Shown here piece by piece: positions 1 to 7,990 of a stretch of DNA of 64,000 bases. The DNA lies in the NCBI GenBank assembly GCA_963702055.1, contig OY969702.1, positions 1,736,001 to 1,800,000 on the forward strand, in the 5' to 3' direction. The DNA comes from CAWINX01 sp963702055 (GTDB taxonomy: Bacteria; Actinomycetota; Thermoleophilia; Solirubrobacterales; 70-9). Within the stretch, counting starts at the first letter, position 1. Each line of letters opens with the position of its first letter. A model generated the notes under the pieces. It saw nothing but the letters and a program-made list of their open reading frames with translations. It was not told the origin of the DNA and made no database searches. The translations under genes were made by a program, and so were the position numbers.

Positions 1-658
1 CGTCGCGGGCCACCTGGCGGCTCTTCAGGTCGACGATCGGCTGGGCGTAGACGACCAACCGCTCGTCGGCGAGGGCCTCGCGGATCCGCTCCACCCAGGT
101 GAGGTTGCGATGCCGCTCGCCGGTGTAGACGACCGCCTGGCCACGGCCGGCCTCCTTGGCCTCGTAGAGGGCAATGTCGGCGGCGATCAGCAGGTCGTCG
201 GCGGTCAGCTCGCCGCTGCCGTCGAAGGTCGCGATGCCGATGCTGGCCCCGACCGTCGGATTGGAGCGCGCCTTGACTCCCGTGATCACCCGTTTGGCGG
301 CGACCAGCGCTCCCGCCTCGTCGACCTCTCGCAGCAGCAGGGCGAACTCGTCGCCACCGAGCCGAGCGAGGACGTCGGTGTCGCGCGCCTCCTCGCCGAG
401 GATCGCGCTGACCTCGCGCAGCAGGCGGTCGCCCGCTTCGTGGCCGAGCGAGTCGTTGACGAAGCGGAAGGCGTCGACGTCGATCAGCAGCAGCGCGCCG
501 GGGCGGCGGTGCCGCTCCGCCTGGACGAGCTGTCCCGCCACCTCCTGGTCGAAGCGGCGGCGGTTGAAGTGGCCGGTGAGGCTGTCGTGGTCGGCCTGGT
601 AGCGCAGCTGCTCCTCGAGCCGCCGCGCGTCCCCGACATTCCCCACACCGGAACTCAT
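1..658 (-). CDS. GGDEF-EAL cyclic-di-GMP protein (partial)
   Basis: The gene runs off the left edge, so its C-terminus is missing; about 219 codons are visible. Reading the minus strand from the ATG at 658 gives DSLTGHFNRRRF at residues 25-36 and the intact diguanylate cyclase motif GGDEF at 101-105. An RxxD inhibitory site (R92, D95) lies just before it. Near residue 205 VVYAQPIVDL marks the start of an EAL phosphodiesterase domain. The protein probably makes, degrades or senses the second messenger c-di-GMP; whether the EAL half is active cannot be seen. An in-frame stop just upstream fixes the start. No transmembrane segment or sensor domain is visible before GGDEF, so it is probably cytoplasmic. 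Confidence 0.88.
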   Translation of the reverse strand, partial: MSSGVGNVGDARRLEEQLRYQADHDSLTGHFNRRRFDQEVAGQLVQAERHRRPGALLLIDVDAFRFVNDSLGHEAGDRLLREVSAILGEEARDTDVLARLGGDEFALLLREVDEAGALVAAKRVITGVKARSNPTVGASIGIATFDGSGELTADDLLIAADIALYEAKEAGRGQAVVYTGERHRNLTWVERIREALADERLVVYAQPIVDLKSRQVARD

Positions 659-700
659 CGCCTACATATCGGACGCTGAGGCAACTTCCTGAACCCCTCT

Positions 701-1684
701 TTGGCCACAATGGACAACGATGAACGAACGGCTTCGAGCAAAGGCGTCGAATACCCTGGCGGAGTGCGAATAGCTGAGATCATCGCGAGGCAGGGACCAA
801 CCTTCTCGGTCGAGTTCTTCCCGCCGAAGACCCCGGAGGCGACGGAAGGGCTGTTCGCCACCGCGCGTGAGTTGCGCGCCCTCGACCCGGACTTCGTCTC
901 GGTCACCTATGGCGCCGGCGGCTCGACCCGCGACGGCACGGTGGAGATCACCAAGGCGCTGAAGGACGAGCTCGGCTTCGAGACGATGGCCCACCTGAGT
1001 TGCGTCGGCGAGACGACCCACGGGCTGGCCACGACTCTCGACCGGATCGAGGCGGCGGGGATCGAGAACGTCTTCGCGCTGCGTGGCGACCCGCCGCGGG
1101 GACAAGAGGACTTCGAGCAGCCGGCGGGCGGTCTGGGCAGCGCGGCGGAGCTGACGGCCTTCATCCGCGACGGCTGGGACTTCACGATCGGCGGCGCCTG
1201 CTTCCCGGAGGTCCACCCCGAGGCGCCCGACCTCGCGACCGACCTCACCTACCTGAAGACCAAGGTCGAGGCCGGCGCGAGCTTCCTGATCACCCAACTC
1301 TTCTTCGACAACCAGGTCTACTTCGACTTCGTCGCCGCGGCGCGGGCGCGGGGAATCGACGTGCCGATCCTCGCCGGCGTGATCCCCGTCGCGGGCTTCG
1401 CCCAGACGAAGCGGATCTGCGAACTCTGTGACGCGACGATCCCGGCGCGGCTCGAGGAGGCCTTCCGGGCCTGCGAGGGGGACGAGCGAGCCGAGTTCGA
1501 GCTTGGCATCGCCTATGCGGCCCAACAGTGCGCAGAGTTGCTGATCGCGGGAGCGCCGGGCATCCACTTCTACGCGCTCAATCGCGCCCCCGCGACCCGT
1601 GCCGTTCTCGGCGCGCTGCGCGCCTCGCGCCCCTGGGAGCGAACCCGTGGCGCCGCCGGCTCGCTCGCCGAGACGGCCGAGTAG
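701..1684 (+). CDS. metF: 5,10-methylenetetrahydrofolate reductase
   Basis: MetF is a FAD enzyme that reduces 5,10-methylene-THF to 5-methyl-THF, the methyl donor for methionine synthesis. The protein shows the family N-terminal strand SVEFFPPKT, whose Glu is catalytic in the family, then LRGDPPRG, ITQLFFDNQVYFDF and the C-terminal GIHFYALNRA. At 327 aa or slightly less it has normal MetF length for a single TIM barrel. The start is uncertain: the TTG at 701 and ATG at 710 lack a clear ribosome binding site, while GTG at 764 gives the usual actinobacterial N-terminus VRIAEIIARQ. It is divergent from the GGDEF gene and 37 bases upstream of the DUF3105 gene. Confidence 0.93.
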   Translation: MATMDNDERTASSKGVEYPGGVRIAEIIARQGPTFSVEFFPPKTPEATEGLFATARELRALDPDFVSVTYGAGGSTRDGTVEITKALKDELGFETMAHLSCVGETTHGLATTLDRIEAAGIENVFALRGDPPRGQEDFEQPAGGLGSAAELTAFIRDGWDFTIGGACFPEVHPEAPDLATDLTYLKTKVEAGASFLITQLFFDNQVYFDFVAAARARGIDVPILAGVIPVAGFAQTKRICELCDATIPARLEEAFRACEGDERAEFELGIAYAAQQCAELLIAGAPGIHFYALNRAPATRAVLGALRASRPWERTRGAAGSLAETAE

Positions 1685-1721
1685 CGGGGCGCGAATCCAC
1701 CTTCTAGACTGATCGCCCCCG

Positions 1722-2498
1722 ATGGCCAGCCGCAAGGAAGAGAGGGAGCAACTTCGCCAGGCCCGGCTCGAGCGCGAGCAGGAACAGGCGAAGGAGCAGC
1801 GCCACAAGCTGATGATCGGCTATCTCGTCGCCGGGGTGCTCGGCCTCGTGGTGATCGTCGGGATCGTGGTCGTCGTCGCCTCCAGTGGGGGAGGGAGCGC
1901 GAGCGGGGGCGCCCACATCGACGATTCGGCGGGCTCGACGAACGGGGTCTCACCGGACGATCGCGCCGGGACGACGACGCCGCCCGCGAAGGTGACCGAC
2001 CTCGCCACGGCGGCCAAGCAGGCCGGCTGCATACTGCGGCTACACCTCACCGACGAGGGCCACGACCACATCCCACCGGGCTCCCCGACCCCCCACTACA
2101 AGACCAACCCGCCGACCTCCGGCTCTCACGTCCAGCCGCCCTACCAGCAGGCGGACGGCGCCTACAGTCAGATGCCGGCCGAGATCGACTTCGTCCACTC
2201 GCTCGAGCACGGGCGGATGGAGATTCAGTACAGCCCGAAGCTGGCGCAGAGCGACCAGCTGGCCTTGAAGGGCCTCTTCGACACCGAGTACGCCGGGGCG
2301 TTGATGTTCCCCAACGACAAGATGCCCTACCAGGTCGCCGCGACCACCTGGACCAACCTGCTCGGCTGCCCCACCTACAAGGGGGCGATCACCCTCGACG
2401 CGATCCGCGACTTTGGCAAGAAGACGTGGGGCAAGTACGGGGGCGAGCCGGTCAACGCCTTCCCGTTCACCGGGCCCACGCCGGCAAATCCGCAGTAG
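1722..2498 (+). CDS. DUF3105 membrane protein
   Basis: This 258-residue protein has a charged, probably helical N-terminus (residues 1-30, rich in E, R, Q), one transmembrane helix at about 31-53 and a Gly/Ser linker. An extracytoplasmic domain follows with TNPPTSGSHVQPPY and VHSLEHGRMEIQYSP, the His-rich signature of the DUF3105 family. The function of DUF3105 is unknown; the conserved His residues could bind a metal, which is inference. The topology is probably N-in. TAGACT at 1705-1710 ends 11 bases before the ATG and there is no Shine-Dalgarno sequence, so the mRNA may be nearly leaderless. Confidence 0.8.
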   Translation: MASRKEEREQLRQARLEREQEQAKEQRHKLMIGYLVAGVLGLVVIVGIVVVVASSGGGSASGGAHIDDSAGSTNGVSPDDRAGTTTPPAKVTDLATAAKQAGCILRLHLTDEGHDHIPPGSPTPHYKTNPPTSGSHVQPPYQQADGAYSQMPAEIDFVHSLEHGRMEIQYSPKLAQSDQLALKGLFDTEYAGALMFPNDKMPYQVAATTWTNLLGCPTYKGAITLDAIRDFGKKTWGKYGGEPVNAFPFTGPTPANPQ

Positions 2499-2517
2499 CG
2501 CTCTGGCACCGACTAGC

Positions 2518-2617
2518 GCGTTTGGCGCGCGGGTCCTGTCACGAGGGGAGGGGCCTGCGGGCGGTGCGGCTGCTCCGTTCTCGACCCCTCCCCTCGTGCC
2601 ACCCGCGCGAGAAACGC
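2518..2617. terminator. Bidirectional hairpin terminator
   Basis: A long imperfect inverted repeat lies between the convergent DUF3105 and acetyltransferase genes. The outer arms are 2518-2534 and 2601-2617 (GCGTTTGGCGCGCGGGT against its near reverse complement). The inner arms are ACGAGGGGAGGGG at 2541-2553 and CCCCTCCCCTCGT at 2585-2597, which pair perfectly. The position between two stop codons fits termination from both sides. Confidence 0.65.
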
Positions 2618-2657
2618 ACTGGCCAGGCCGGCAACGACCGTCCTCCGGTTGACCGGA

Positions 2658-3638
2658 TTAGGCGCGGTAGGCGGGGAAGAAGGCATTGCCTTTGTGCCCC
2701 GAGCTGAGGCGCTCGTAGGCAGCTGGATCGCAGATTAGTTCTGAGCTGAACCAGGGTTGCTGGCGATTGGCGAAGCCTCGCTTGAATTCCTCGAGGGGGT
2801 CGCCCGCGGTGATGCCGCCGCCCAGGTTGAGGGGGAGGTCCAGTTCGGCGGAGAGGTCGATCAGTGCCGCGACCACGTTCTTCATCGGCGAGTCGCGCAG
2901 GTGGGAGTCGGCGCTGCCGCTCAGGTAGTAGTGGAGGAAGCCGTCGCTGCGGGCGGCGATCGAGGCCGCGGCCACTTCGCCACCGGGGGCGGTCGCGATC
3001 GCCAGCCAAGCGCGCGGCGAGCGCAGGATCGTGTCGAAGTACTCAGCGCCGAAGAAGTAGCGCTCAGTCGCGGCCGTGCGACGCATCGTCTGCTCGTAGG
3101 CCGCGAGGAACCCTGCCCGCTCCTCCGCGCTCGTGTCGGGCCCTGGAACGAGGCGCACTTCGTAGCCGTTGCGGCGGTTCTTGTTGATCTGGTTGCGGTC
3201 GCTCCCGCGGCTCTTCGGAGGTAGGGCCGGGTCGGCGATCTGGACGACGTTGCGCTCGCTGGCCCCGGCCAGCGGCGGCTCGCCGAGCGTGTGGCGAATA
3301 AACGCCGAGACCAGTCCGGTGGCGGAGAAGTCGATCGACGCGGGATCGAGCGTCGATGTCGACTTTGCCCCCCCCATGGTGTGGTCAAAGTCGACATCGA
3401 CGGAGAAGCCGGGGTAGCCGTAGGGAGAGATCGCGTCGACCTCAGGGCCATCCCCGCCGATCGGGCGGACGATCAGGGGCGCCAGGAGCTCGCCTCCGGC
3501 GTCGATGCGCAGCGTATGAGTGACGCCCTCGGCGTCGAGAAAGGGACGGGAGCGGAAGAACTCTTCGCTCTCGGCGGCCGCGCCGCGATCGGCGATCAGC
3601 TCTGCGCTCGCACCCATCGGGGGCGCCGCGGGGCTCAC
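2658..3638 (-). CDS. FemAB/GNAT-like acyltransferase
   Basis: The 326-residue protein resembles the BioF2/FemAB-type GNAT superfamily (Acetyltransf_6), enzymes that transfer acyl or aminoacyl groups in envelope assembly. Visible blocks are PYGYPGFSVDVDF near residue 75, RNQINKNRRNGYEV near 150, AASIAARSDGFLHYYLSGS and PLNLGGGITAGDPLEEFKRGFA, matching the repeated GNAT cores of the family. The GTG start overlaps the TGA of the upstream GNAT gene by 4 bases, so the two are translationally coupled at the end of the polysaccharide operon. A donor or acceptor cannot be named. A perfect 17-bp inverted repeat lies inside the gene (3351-3402). Confidence 0.7.
   Translation of the reverse strand: MSPAAPPMGASAELIADRGAAAESEEFFRSRPFLDAEGVTHTLRIDAGGELLAPLIVRPIGGDGPEVDAISPYGYPGFSVDVDFDHTMGGAKSTSTLDPASIDFSATGLVSAFIRHTLGEPPLAGASERNVVQIADPALPPKSRGSDRNQINKNRRNGYEVRLVPGPDTSAEERAGFLAAYEQTMRRTAATERYFFGAEYFDTILRSPRAWLAIATAPGGEVAAASIAARSDGFLHYYLSGSADSHLRDSPMKNVVAALIDLSAELDLPLNLGGGITAGDPLEEFKRGFANRQQPWFSSELICDPAAYERLSSGHKGNAFFPAYRA
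3351..3402. repeat. Intragenic perfect inverted repeat
   Basis: The arms CGTCGATGTCGACTTTG (3351-3367) and its exact reverse complement (3386-3402) flank an 18-base loop that starts with eight Cs. It lies wholly inside the FemAB-like gene and encodes VDVDF, a loop, then KSTST. The stem would fold strongly in mRNA of either strand. Confidence 0.85.
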
Positions 3639-4180
3639 AGGATGTCGGCGGCCGCGACGCGGAACTCATCCGGGAGGACGCCCCAGACCTCACAGTCGTC
3701 GGCCGCCTCGCCGTCGCGGCGCAGGTGGGCGCGCATCGTCCCCTCGTGCTTCCAGCCGAGGCCGGCGACGGTCCGCTTCGCGACCTCGTTGCGGGCGGGG
3801 ATGCGACCGTAGACACGGTGGGCGCCGAACTCGTCGAAGGCCTTGGCGAGGGTGAGCGCCTCGGCGCGACGGCCCACTCCCTTGCCGCGCACGTCGTCGC
3901 CGATCAGCGCCCCCAGCTCGGGAGCGGTCTGGCGGAAGAGGCCGTAGAGGGCGGTGAAGCCGACCGGCTCCTCATAGCCCTCGACGACAATCGCGAACTT
4001 GCGGTCCTCGCCGGAGTCGTCCATCGCCCGCCGCGTCCACGCCTCGGCCTGCTCCGTCGAGAAGCTCTCCCGCTGCTCCATCAGATTGGCGATCGCCACG
4101 GGGTTGTTGAACCAGCGGTGCACCGCGGCGGCGTCACCGGGCTCGAATGGCCTCAAGCTGACTTCGGGTCGATCGGTCAT
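3635..4180 (-). CDS. GNAT-family N-acetyltransferase
   Basis: The 181-residue protein is of the RimJ/RimL type. It starts TDRPEVSLRPFEPGDAAAVH and has the acetyl-CoA-binding segment DDVRGKGVGRRAEALTLAKA (a Q/RxxGxG/A-type loop) at about residues 95-115, then the C-terminal NEVAKRTVAGLGWKHEGTMR, where the family typically carries an Asn-x-x-x-x-x-x-x-x-GF/W block. It probably acetylates an amino group on a small molecule, sugar or protein; the substrate is unknown. The ATG at 4180 is chosen because it follows the TAG of the sugar transferase by only 10 bases and gives a complete GNAT fold. Further-upstream reading is out of frame with any real domain. Confidence 0.82.
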   Translation of the reverse strand: MTDRPEVSLRPFEPGDAAAVHRWFNNPVAIANLMEQRESFSTEQAEAWTRRAMDDSGEDRKFAIVVEGYEEPVGFTALYGLFRQTAPELGALIGDDVRGKGVGRRAEALTLAKAFDEFGAHRVYGRIPARNEVAKRTVAGLGWKHEGTMRAHLRRDGEAADDCEVWGVLPDEFRVAAADIL

Positions 4181-4190
4181 CCCGAGAACC

Positions 4191-4754
4191 CTAGTCCGGA
4201 GCGAGCCCATTGCCGGTGACGAGCAGCCAGGCAGTCTTGGCGAGGATGCGGAAATCGAGGGCGGCGCCGCGGTGGTCGACGTACCAGACGTCCAGCTCGA
4301 TCCGCTCCTCCCAGGGGATGCCGGCACGGCCCTGCACCTGCGCCCAGCCGGTGATTCCCGGCAGCACCTCGTGGCGGCGCTGCTGGAACGGCGTGTAGTC
4401 GTCGACCTGGGCCGGGATCGTCGGGCGCGGCCCGACGATCGCCATCTCACCACGCAGCACGTTGACCAAGTTGGGGATCTCGTCGAGCGAGGTGCGGCGC
4501 AGGAAGCGGCCCGCGCCGGTGACGCGCGGGTCGTCGCGGGTGACGACGGTGCCGACGCCGACCGGGTCGGAGCCGACGACCATCGTGCGCAGCTTCAGCA
4601 TCTCGAACTCGCTGCCGTCCCGGCCAACCCGGAGCTGGCGATAGAGGACCGGTCCGCGGCTGCCGAGCTTGATCGCGATCGCCGCGAGCAGGAGGAAGGG
4701 CGAGAGGACGGCCAACGCCAGGAAGGCGATCGCGAGGTCGAAGGCTCGGCTCAT
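4191..4754 (-). CDS. Small phosphoglycosyl transferase (initiating)
   Basis: A bacterial sugar transferase of 187 aa, similar in size to the monotopic PglC type. It moves a phospho-sugar from a nucleotide sugar to undecaprenyl phosphate, the first membrane step of glycan assembly. Visible are one hydrophobic N-terminal helix (AIAFLALAVLSPFLLLAAIA), then PVLYRQLRVGRDG, FEMLKLRTM, RRTSLDEIPNLVNVLRGEM, IVGPRP and LPGITGWAQVQGR, all hallmarks of the family; D and E of the SLDEIP block are the expected catalytic pair. The large N-terminal membrane domain of WcaJ-type enzymes is absent. The ATG overlaps the TGA of the upstream glycosyltransferase, and GAGGGG just before it is a fair ribosome binding site. 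Confidence 0.92.
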   Translation of the reverse strand: MSRAFDLAIAFLALAVLSPFLLLAAIAIKLGSRGPVLYRQLRVGRDGSEFEMLKLRTMVVGSDPVGVGTVVTRDDPRVTGAGRFLRRTSLDEIPNLVNVLRGEMAIVGPRPTIPAQVDDYTPFQQRRHEVLPGITGWAQVQGRAGIPWEERIELDVWYVDHRGAALDFRILAKTAWLLVTGNGLAPD

Positions 4755-5884
4755 CGTGTCCCCTCCGCCTTCTCCCAGGCTCCCGGCGCGCCGTGACGGG
4801 CGCGGTCCCAAAGTCCGGCGGCGATCGAGGCCGTCGTCATCACGTAATAGCGGGCGATGCGGAACGGGGGAAGCGGCAGCGCCTTGCCCAGCAGGGCGAA
4901 GAGGAGAACCGCCGCCTGGATCGCGAGGGTCGCCGTGTAGACCCAGCCATGGCCGAGCAGGACGACGTTCGCCGCCAGCGCGACGAGGTGAAGCAATGGG
5001 GTCAGGTAGCGCAGCAGCCGGTGCGAGGCGAGCTCGAAGGCGTAGAGCGACGAGTAGCCACGCGGCGAGAGCATCCCCTCGCCGACGACGATGTCCCAGA
5101 GCCCGACCATCATCCGGCGTTTGCGGGCGAACTCGCCTTCCATGGTCGGGACCATCTTCTCCTCGGCGCGCGCCCAGGGGACGTAGAGCGAGCGGAGGCC
5201 CCGCTTCGCCAGCTCGAACGGAAAGGAGAGGTCGTGGCTGCCGGAGGGCGCCAGTGGCACGTAGGCGTCGCGGCGAACCGCGTAGACCGCGCCGTTGCCG
5301 GCGGTGACGCCGGCCAGCGCCGACTCCATCTCGCGGACCCGCATCTCGTAGCGCCAGTAGGCGCCCTCGAGGTTGTCGCCCTCCGCGTCGAGGAAGCGAA
5401 CCTGACCGCAGGCGTAGCCGACCGAGGAGTCGGCGAAGGGCTCGACCAGGTGGCGGAGGGCGTCCGGGGCCCAGACGCTGTTGGCGTCGGAGAAGGCGAG
5501 GATCTCCCCCGACGCCCTCTCGGCCGCCGCGTTCTGGGCGGCGACCTTGCCGCCGCGCGGCAGGTCGATGACGAGATCCGCTCCGGCCTCGCGGGCGCGT
5601 TGCGCGGTGGCGTCGGAGGAGCCGTCGGAGGCGACGACGATCTCCAGCCGCTCGCGCGGGTACTCGAGCGCCAGCGCGTTGGCAACCTTGGCGGCGATCA
5701 CCTCCTCCTCGTCGTAGGCGGCGACGATCAGCGAGACGCGCGGCGGCTCCGCCCAGGCCTCGCCGGGGCGCAGGGTGGGACGACGGCGCGACCGCACGAG
5801 AACCCACAGCACCAGCGGGTAGCCGAGGTGCGTGTAGACGATCAGCGCTGTGCTGACCCAGAAGACGATCGCGAAGGCGATCAT
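4751..5884 (-). CDS. Membrane glycosyltransferase family 2
   Basis: A 377-residue processive-type GT2 enzyme of the exopolysaccharide locus. An N-terminal membrane helix (FAIVFWVSTALIVYTHLGYP) leads into the GT-A domain with VSLIVAAYDEEEVI, IVVASDGSSDAT (nucleotide-sugar binding), FSDANSVWAPDAL (DxD-like, here SDAN) and GNGAVYAVRR. The acceptor-site-like ARKRRMMVGLWD follows, then about three C-terminal membrane helices. It probably extends the lipid-linked glycan on the cytoplasmic side of the membrane; the sugar is unknown. The start overlaps the TGA of the GT4 gene (ATGA) and the end overlaps the sugar transferase, so the three are one transcription unit. Confidence 0.88.
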   Translation of the reverse strand: MIAFAIVFWVSTALIVYTHLGYPLVLWVLVRSRRRPTLRPGEAWAEPPRVSLIVAAYDEEEVIAAKVANALALEYPRERLEIVVASDGSSDATAQRAREAGADLVIDLPRGGKVAAQNAAAERASGEILAFSDANSVWAPDALRHLVEPFADSSVGYACGQVRFLDAEGDNLEGAYWRYEMRVREMESALAGVTAGNGAVYAVRRDAYVPLAPSGSHDLSFPFELAKRGLRSLYVPWARAEEKMVPTMEGEFARKRRMMVGLWDIVVGEGMLSPRGYSSLYAFELASHRLLRYLTPLLHLVALAANVVLLGHGWVYTATLAIQAAVLLFALLGKALPLPPFRIARYYVMTTASIAAGLWDRARHGAPGAWEKAEGTR

Positions 5885-6996
5885 CGGCCCGCCCCCAACA
5901 GCTCCTCGTAGAGGGCGAGAGTGAGGCGCGCGGCCTCGTCCCAGGAGTAGGGGCCGGCGGCGGCGAGGCCGGCGGTTTCGGCAAGCTCGGCACGGGCAGC
6001 CTCGTCGCCCGCCAGCTCGCGCAACGTCGCGGCCAGCGCCTCGGGGTCCGCGGCCGGGACGACGCGCGCCGCTCCCTGCGCCGCGAGTTCGCCGAAACCG
6101 CCGACGTCGCTCAGGACCATCGGCTTGCCGAAGGCGAGGCCGGCGTAGAGGACGCCGGACTGCTCGATGTCGCGGTAGGGAAGCGCGAGGACGTCGGCGC
6201 GGCGGAAGATTGCCGGGATCTCGGCGTCTTCGACGAAGCGGGTGACGAAGCGCACCCGCCCGGGAGCGCCGCCGGCGAGCCGGCGCAGCGGCGCGACGTC
6301 CATGCGGGGGTTGCCGACGATCCACAGCTCCGCGTTCGGAACGCTCCGGAACGCCTTAAGCAAGACGTCTATTCCCTTGTAGGGGCGCAGCAGGCCGAAG
6401 AAGAGGATCACCGGGCCCTCGGCGCCCTCCAGCTCGGGCGGGAGCGGCTTCTCCTCGGGCAGGCGCGTCAGGTAGTCGAAGGCGCCGTGGGGAATGACGC
6501 GGACGCGGCGCGGGTCGAGGCCCACCTCGGTGCGCAGCCGCTCGGCGCCGTGCTCAGAGTGGGCGACCACCGCGTCCATCGCCCCAAAGACGGCGCGAGC
6601 GCTCGCGAGCCGGCGGCGGCCAGGGCGCGGCGGCAGGACGTAGTGCGCGGTCATCACCCGGGGGCGGGTGGGGGGCAGCAGGAACCGATCGAGGGCGGGA
6701 GCGGTGAGCCACTGGTAGTGGACGACGTCGGCACCGACGTGGCCGCGCAAGCGCAGCATGTCCGGAAGGTGCTCGGCGAGCTTGACGACGCGGCGCGCCG
6801 GAGCGTGCAGACCGCGGGCGGCGGTGCGGCGATAGAAGCACTCCTCGACCCGATATCCCTCCGACGGAGGAACGGAGCCGTAGAGAAAACGGCTGGTCAG
6901 TAGCTCGACCTCGACGCCGGCACGGGCAAGCCCCGCCGCGAGAGCGCGGTCGTAGGGCGGCGTGAAGGCCGAGGGGTCGACCAGCTGAACCTTCAT
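5881..6996 (-). CDS. Glycosyltransferase family 4
   Basis: A 371-residue retaining GT-B enzyme. The N-terminal domain has DPSAFTPPYDRALAAGLARAGVEVELLTSR, and the C-terminal domain has GPVILFFGLLRPYKGIDVLLKAF (donor-binding start) and RADVLALPYRDIEQSGVLYAGLAFGKPMV. In the latter the E of DIEQSG sits at the EX7E donor-site region of GT4 enzymes. It transfers a sugar from a nucleotide donor to the growing lipid-linked glycan in the cytoplasm. It is first in the minus-strand operon toward the sugar transferase and lies 13 bases from the divergent GT2 gene, so the promoters of both must overlap the coding ends. Confidence 0.9.
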   Translation of the reverse strand: MKVQLVDPSAFTPPYDRALAAGLARAGVEVELLTSRFLYGSVPPSEGYRVEECFYRRTAARGLHAPARRVVKLAEHLPDMLRLRGHVGADVVHYQWLTAPALDRFLLPPTRPRVMTAHYVLPPRPGRRRLASARAVFGAMDAVVAHSEHGAERLRTEVGLDPRRVRVIPHGAFDYLTRLPEEKPLPPELEGAEGPVILFFGLLRPYKGIDVLLKAFRSVPNAELWIVGNPRMDVAPLRRLAGGAPGRVRFVTRFVEDAEIPAIFRRADVLALPYRDIEQSGVLYAGLAFGKPMVLSDVGGFGELAAQGAARVVPAADPEALAATLRELAGDEAARAELAETAGLAAAGPYSWDEAARLTLALYEELLGAGR

Positions 6997-7009
6997 CGGC
7001 GCGATTATC

Positions 7010-7933
7010 GTGACCTACGTGGCCCCCACGCTCTCCTACTGCGTCGTGAACACGAACGGCCGCGAGTACCTGCTCGCCTGCCTCGCCGCGATTGAGCGCA
7101 CCCATCCGGCCGGCGTGGAGCGCGAGGTGTTGGTGCTCGACAACGCCTCCGACGACGGTTCCGCCGCCGCGGTGCGGGCGCTGGGGAGTGAGATTCGCCT
7201 GATCGCCCTGGAGCGGCGAACCGGCAAGGCGGAGAACGACTCGGCTCTGCTGCGCGAGGCCCACGGGCGCTTCTGCCTGCTGCTCAACGAGGACTCCGAG
7301 CTACGCCCGGGCGCGGCGGCGGCCCTGCTCGCGGCGCTGGAGGCCGACCCCAAGGCGGCGGCCGCGGGGGCGCGGCTGCTGGACTCCGACGGCAACCCGG
7401 TCCCCTGCGCCTGGCGCTTCCCGGGGGTGGGAACCGCGCTGGCGGGGGCGTTGTTCCTGCACCGCGCCCTCACCGTGCAGAGCAAGGGCGCGTCGACCCG
7501 CGAGGTCGACTGGGCGCAGTCCAGCGCCCTGATGGTCCGCCGCGAAGCGGCGGAGGAGGTCGGCTACCTCGACCCCGACTTCTTCGTCTACTACGACGAG
7601 TGCGACTTCGCCAAGCGTCTGGCCGACGCCGGTTGGCACAGCCTCTTCGTTCCCTCGGCGGAGGCGGTCCATCACGACCAGCTCTCCACCGACCTCGCCG
7701 CCGGGCTCCCCCGGATCGTCGAGTTCCATCGCAATCGCGACCTCTACATGCGAAAGCACCACTCCAGGGCGGCGGCACTGGCGGTCCGCGTCCTCACCGC
7801 CTGGGCCTACGCGCTGCGCGCTCTGGCCGCGACCGTCCTGCCGCGCCGGCCGGCCCGGATCTACTGGGCACATACTCGCCAGGCGCTCTTCCCGGGGCGC
7901 GGCAAGAGCCTCCGCGATCGGGCGTCGCCCTAA
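7010..7933 (+). CDS. Glycosyltransferase family 2 (rhamnosyltransferase-like)
   Basis: A 307-residue soluble GT2 enzyme. The GT-A domain begins LSYCVVNTNGREYLLACL and shows VLVLDNASDDGSAAAV, FCLLLNEDSELRPGA (a DxD-like NEDSE block) and the acceptor loop YLDPDFFVYYDECDFAKRLADAGW, which is typical of WbbL/rhamnosyltransferase relatives. The GTG start has no clear ribosome binding site. It is transcribed away from the GT4 gene and ends at a strong bidirectional hairpin shared with the convergent flippase gene. It probably adds a side or backbone sugar to the same polysaccharide; donor unknown. Confidence 0.87.
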   Translation: MTYVAPTLSYCVVNTNGREYLLACLAAIERTHPAGVEREVLVLDNASDDGSAAAVRALGSEIRLIALERRTGKAENDSALLREAHGRFCLLLNEDSELRPGAAAALLAALEADPKAAAAGARLLDSDGNPVPCAWRFPGVGTALAGALFLHRALTVQSKGASTREVDWAQSSALMVRREAAEEVGYLDPDFFVYYDECDFAKRLADAGWHSLFVPSAEAVHHDQLSTDLAAGLPRIVEFHRNRDLYMRKHHSRAAALAVRVLTAWAYALRALAATVLPRRPARIYWAHTRQALFPGRGKSLRDRASP

Positions 7934-7938
7934 AACCC

Positions 7939-7987
7939 CTTCCGCTGTTCTTTTGCCCCTCTATACCCGGCAAAAGAACAGCGGAAG
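7939..7987. terminator. Bidirectional terminator hairpin
   Basis: A perfect 19-bp stem: CTTCCGCTGTTCTTTTGCC at 7939-7957 pairs with 7969-7987 around an 11-base loop. It sits between the convergent GT2 and flippase genes, and runs of T on each strand fall within the stem. The 12-base core CCGCTGTTCTTT recurs in the hairpin at 18439-18481. Confidence 0.85.
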
Positions 7988-7990
7988 CTG

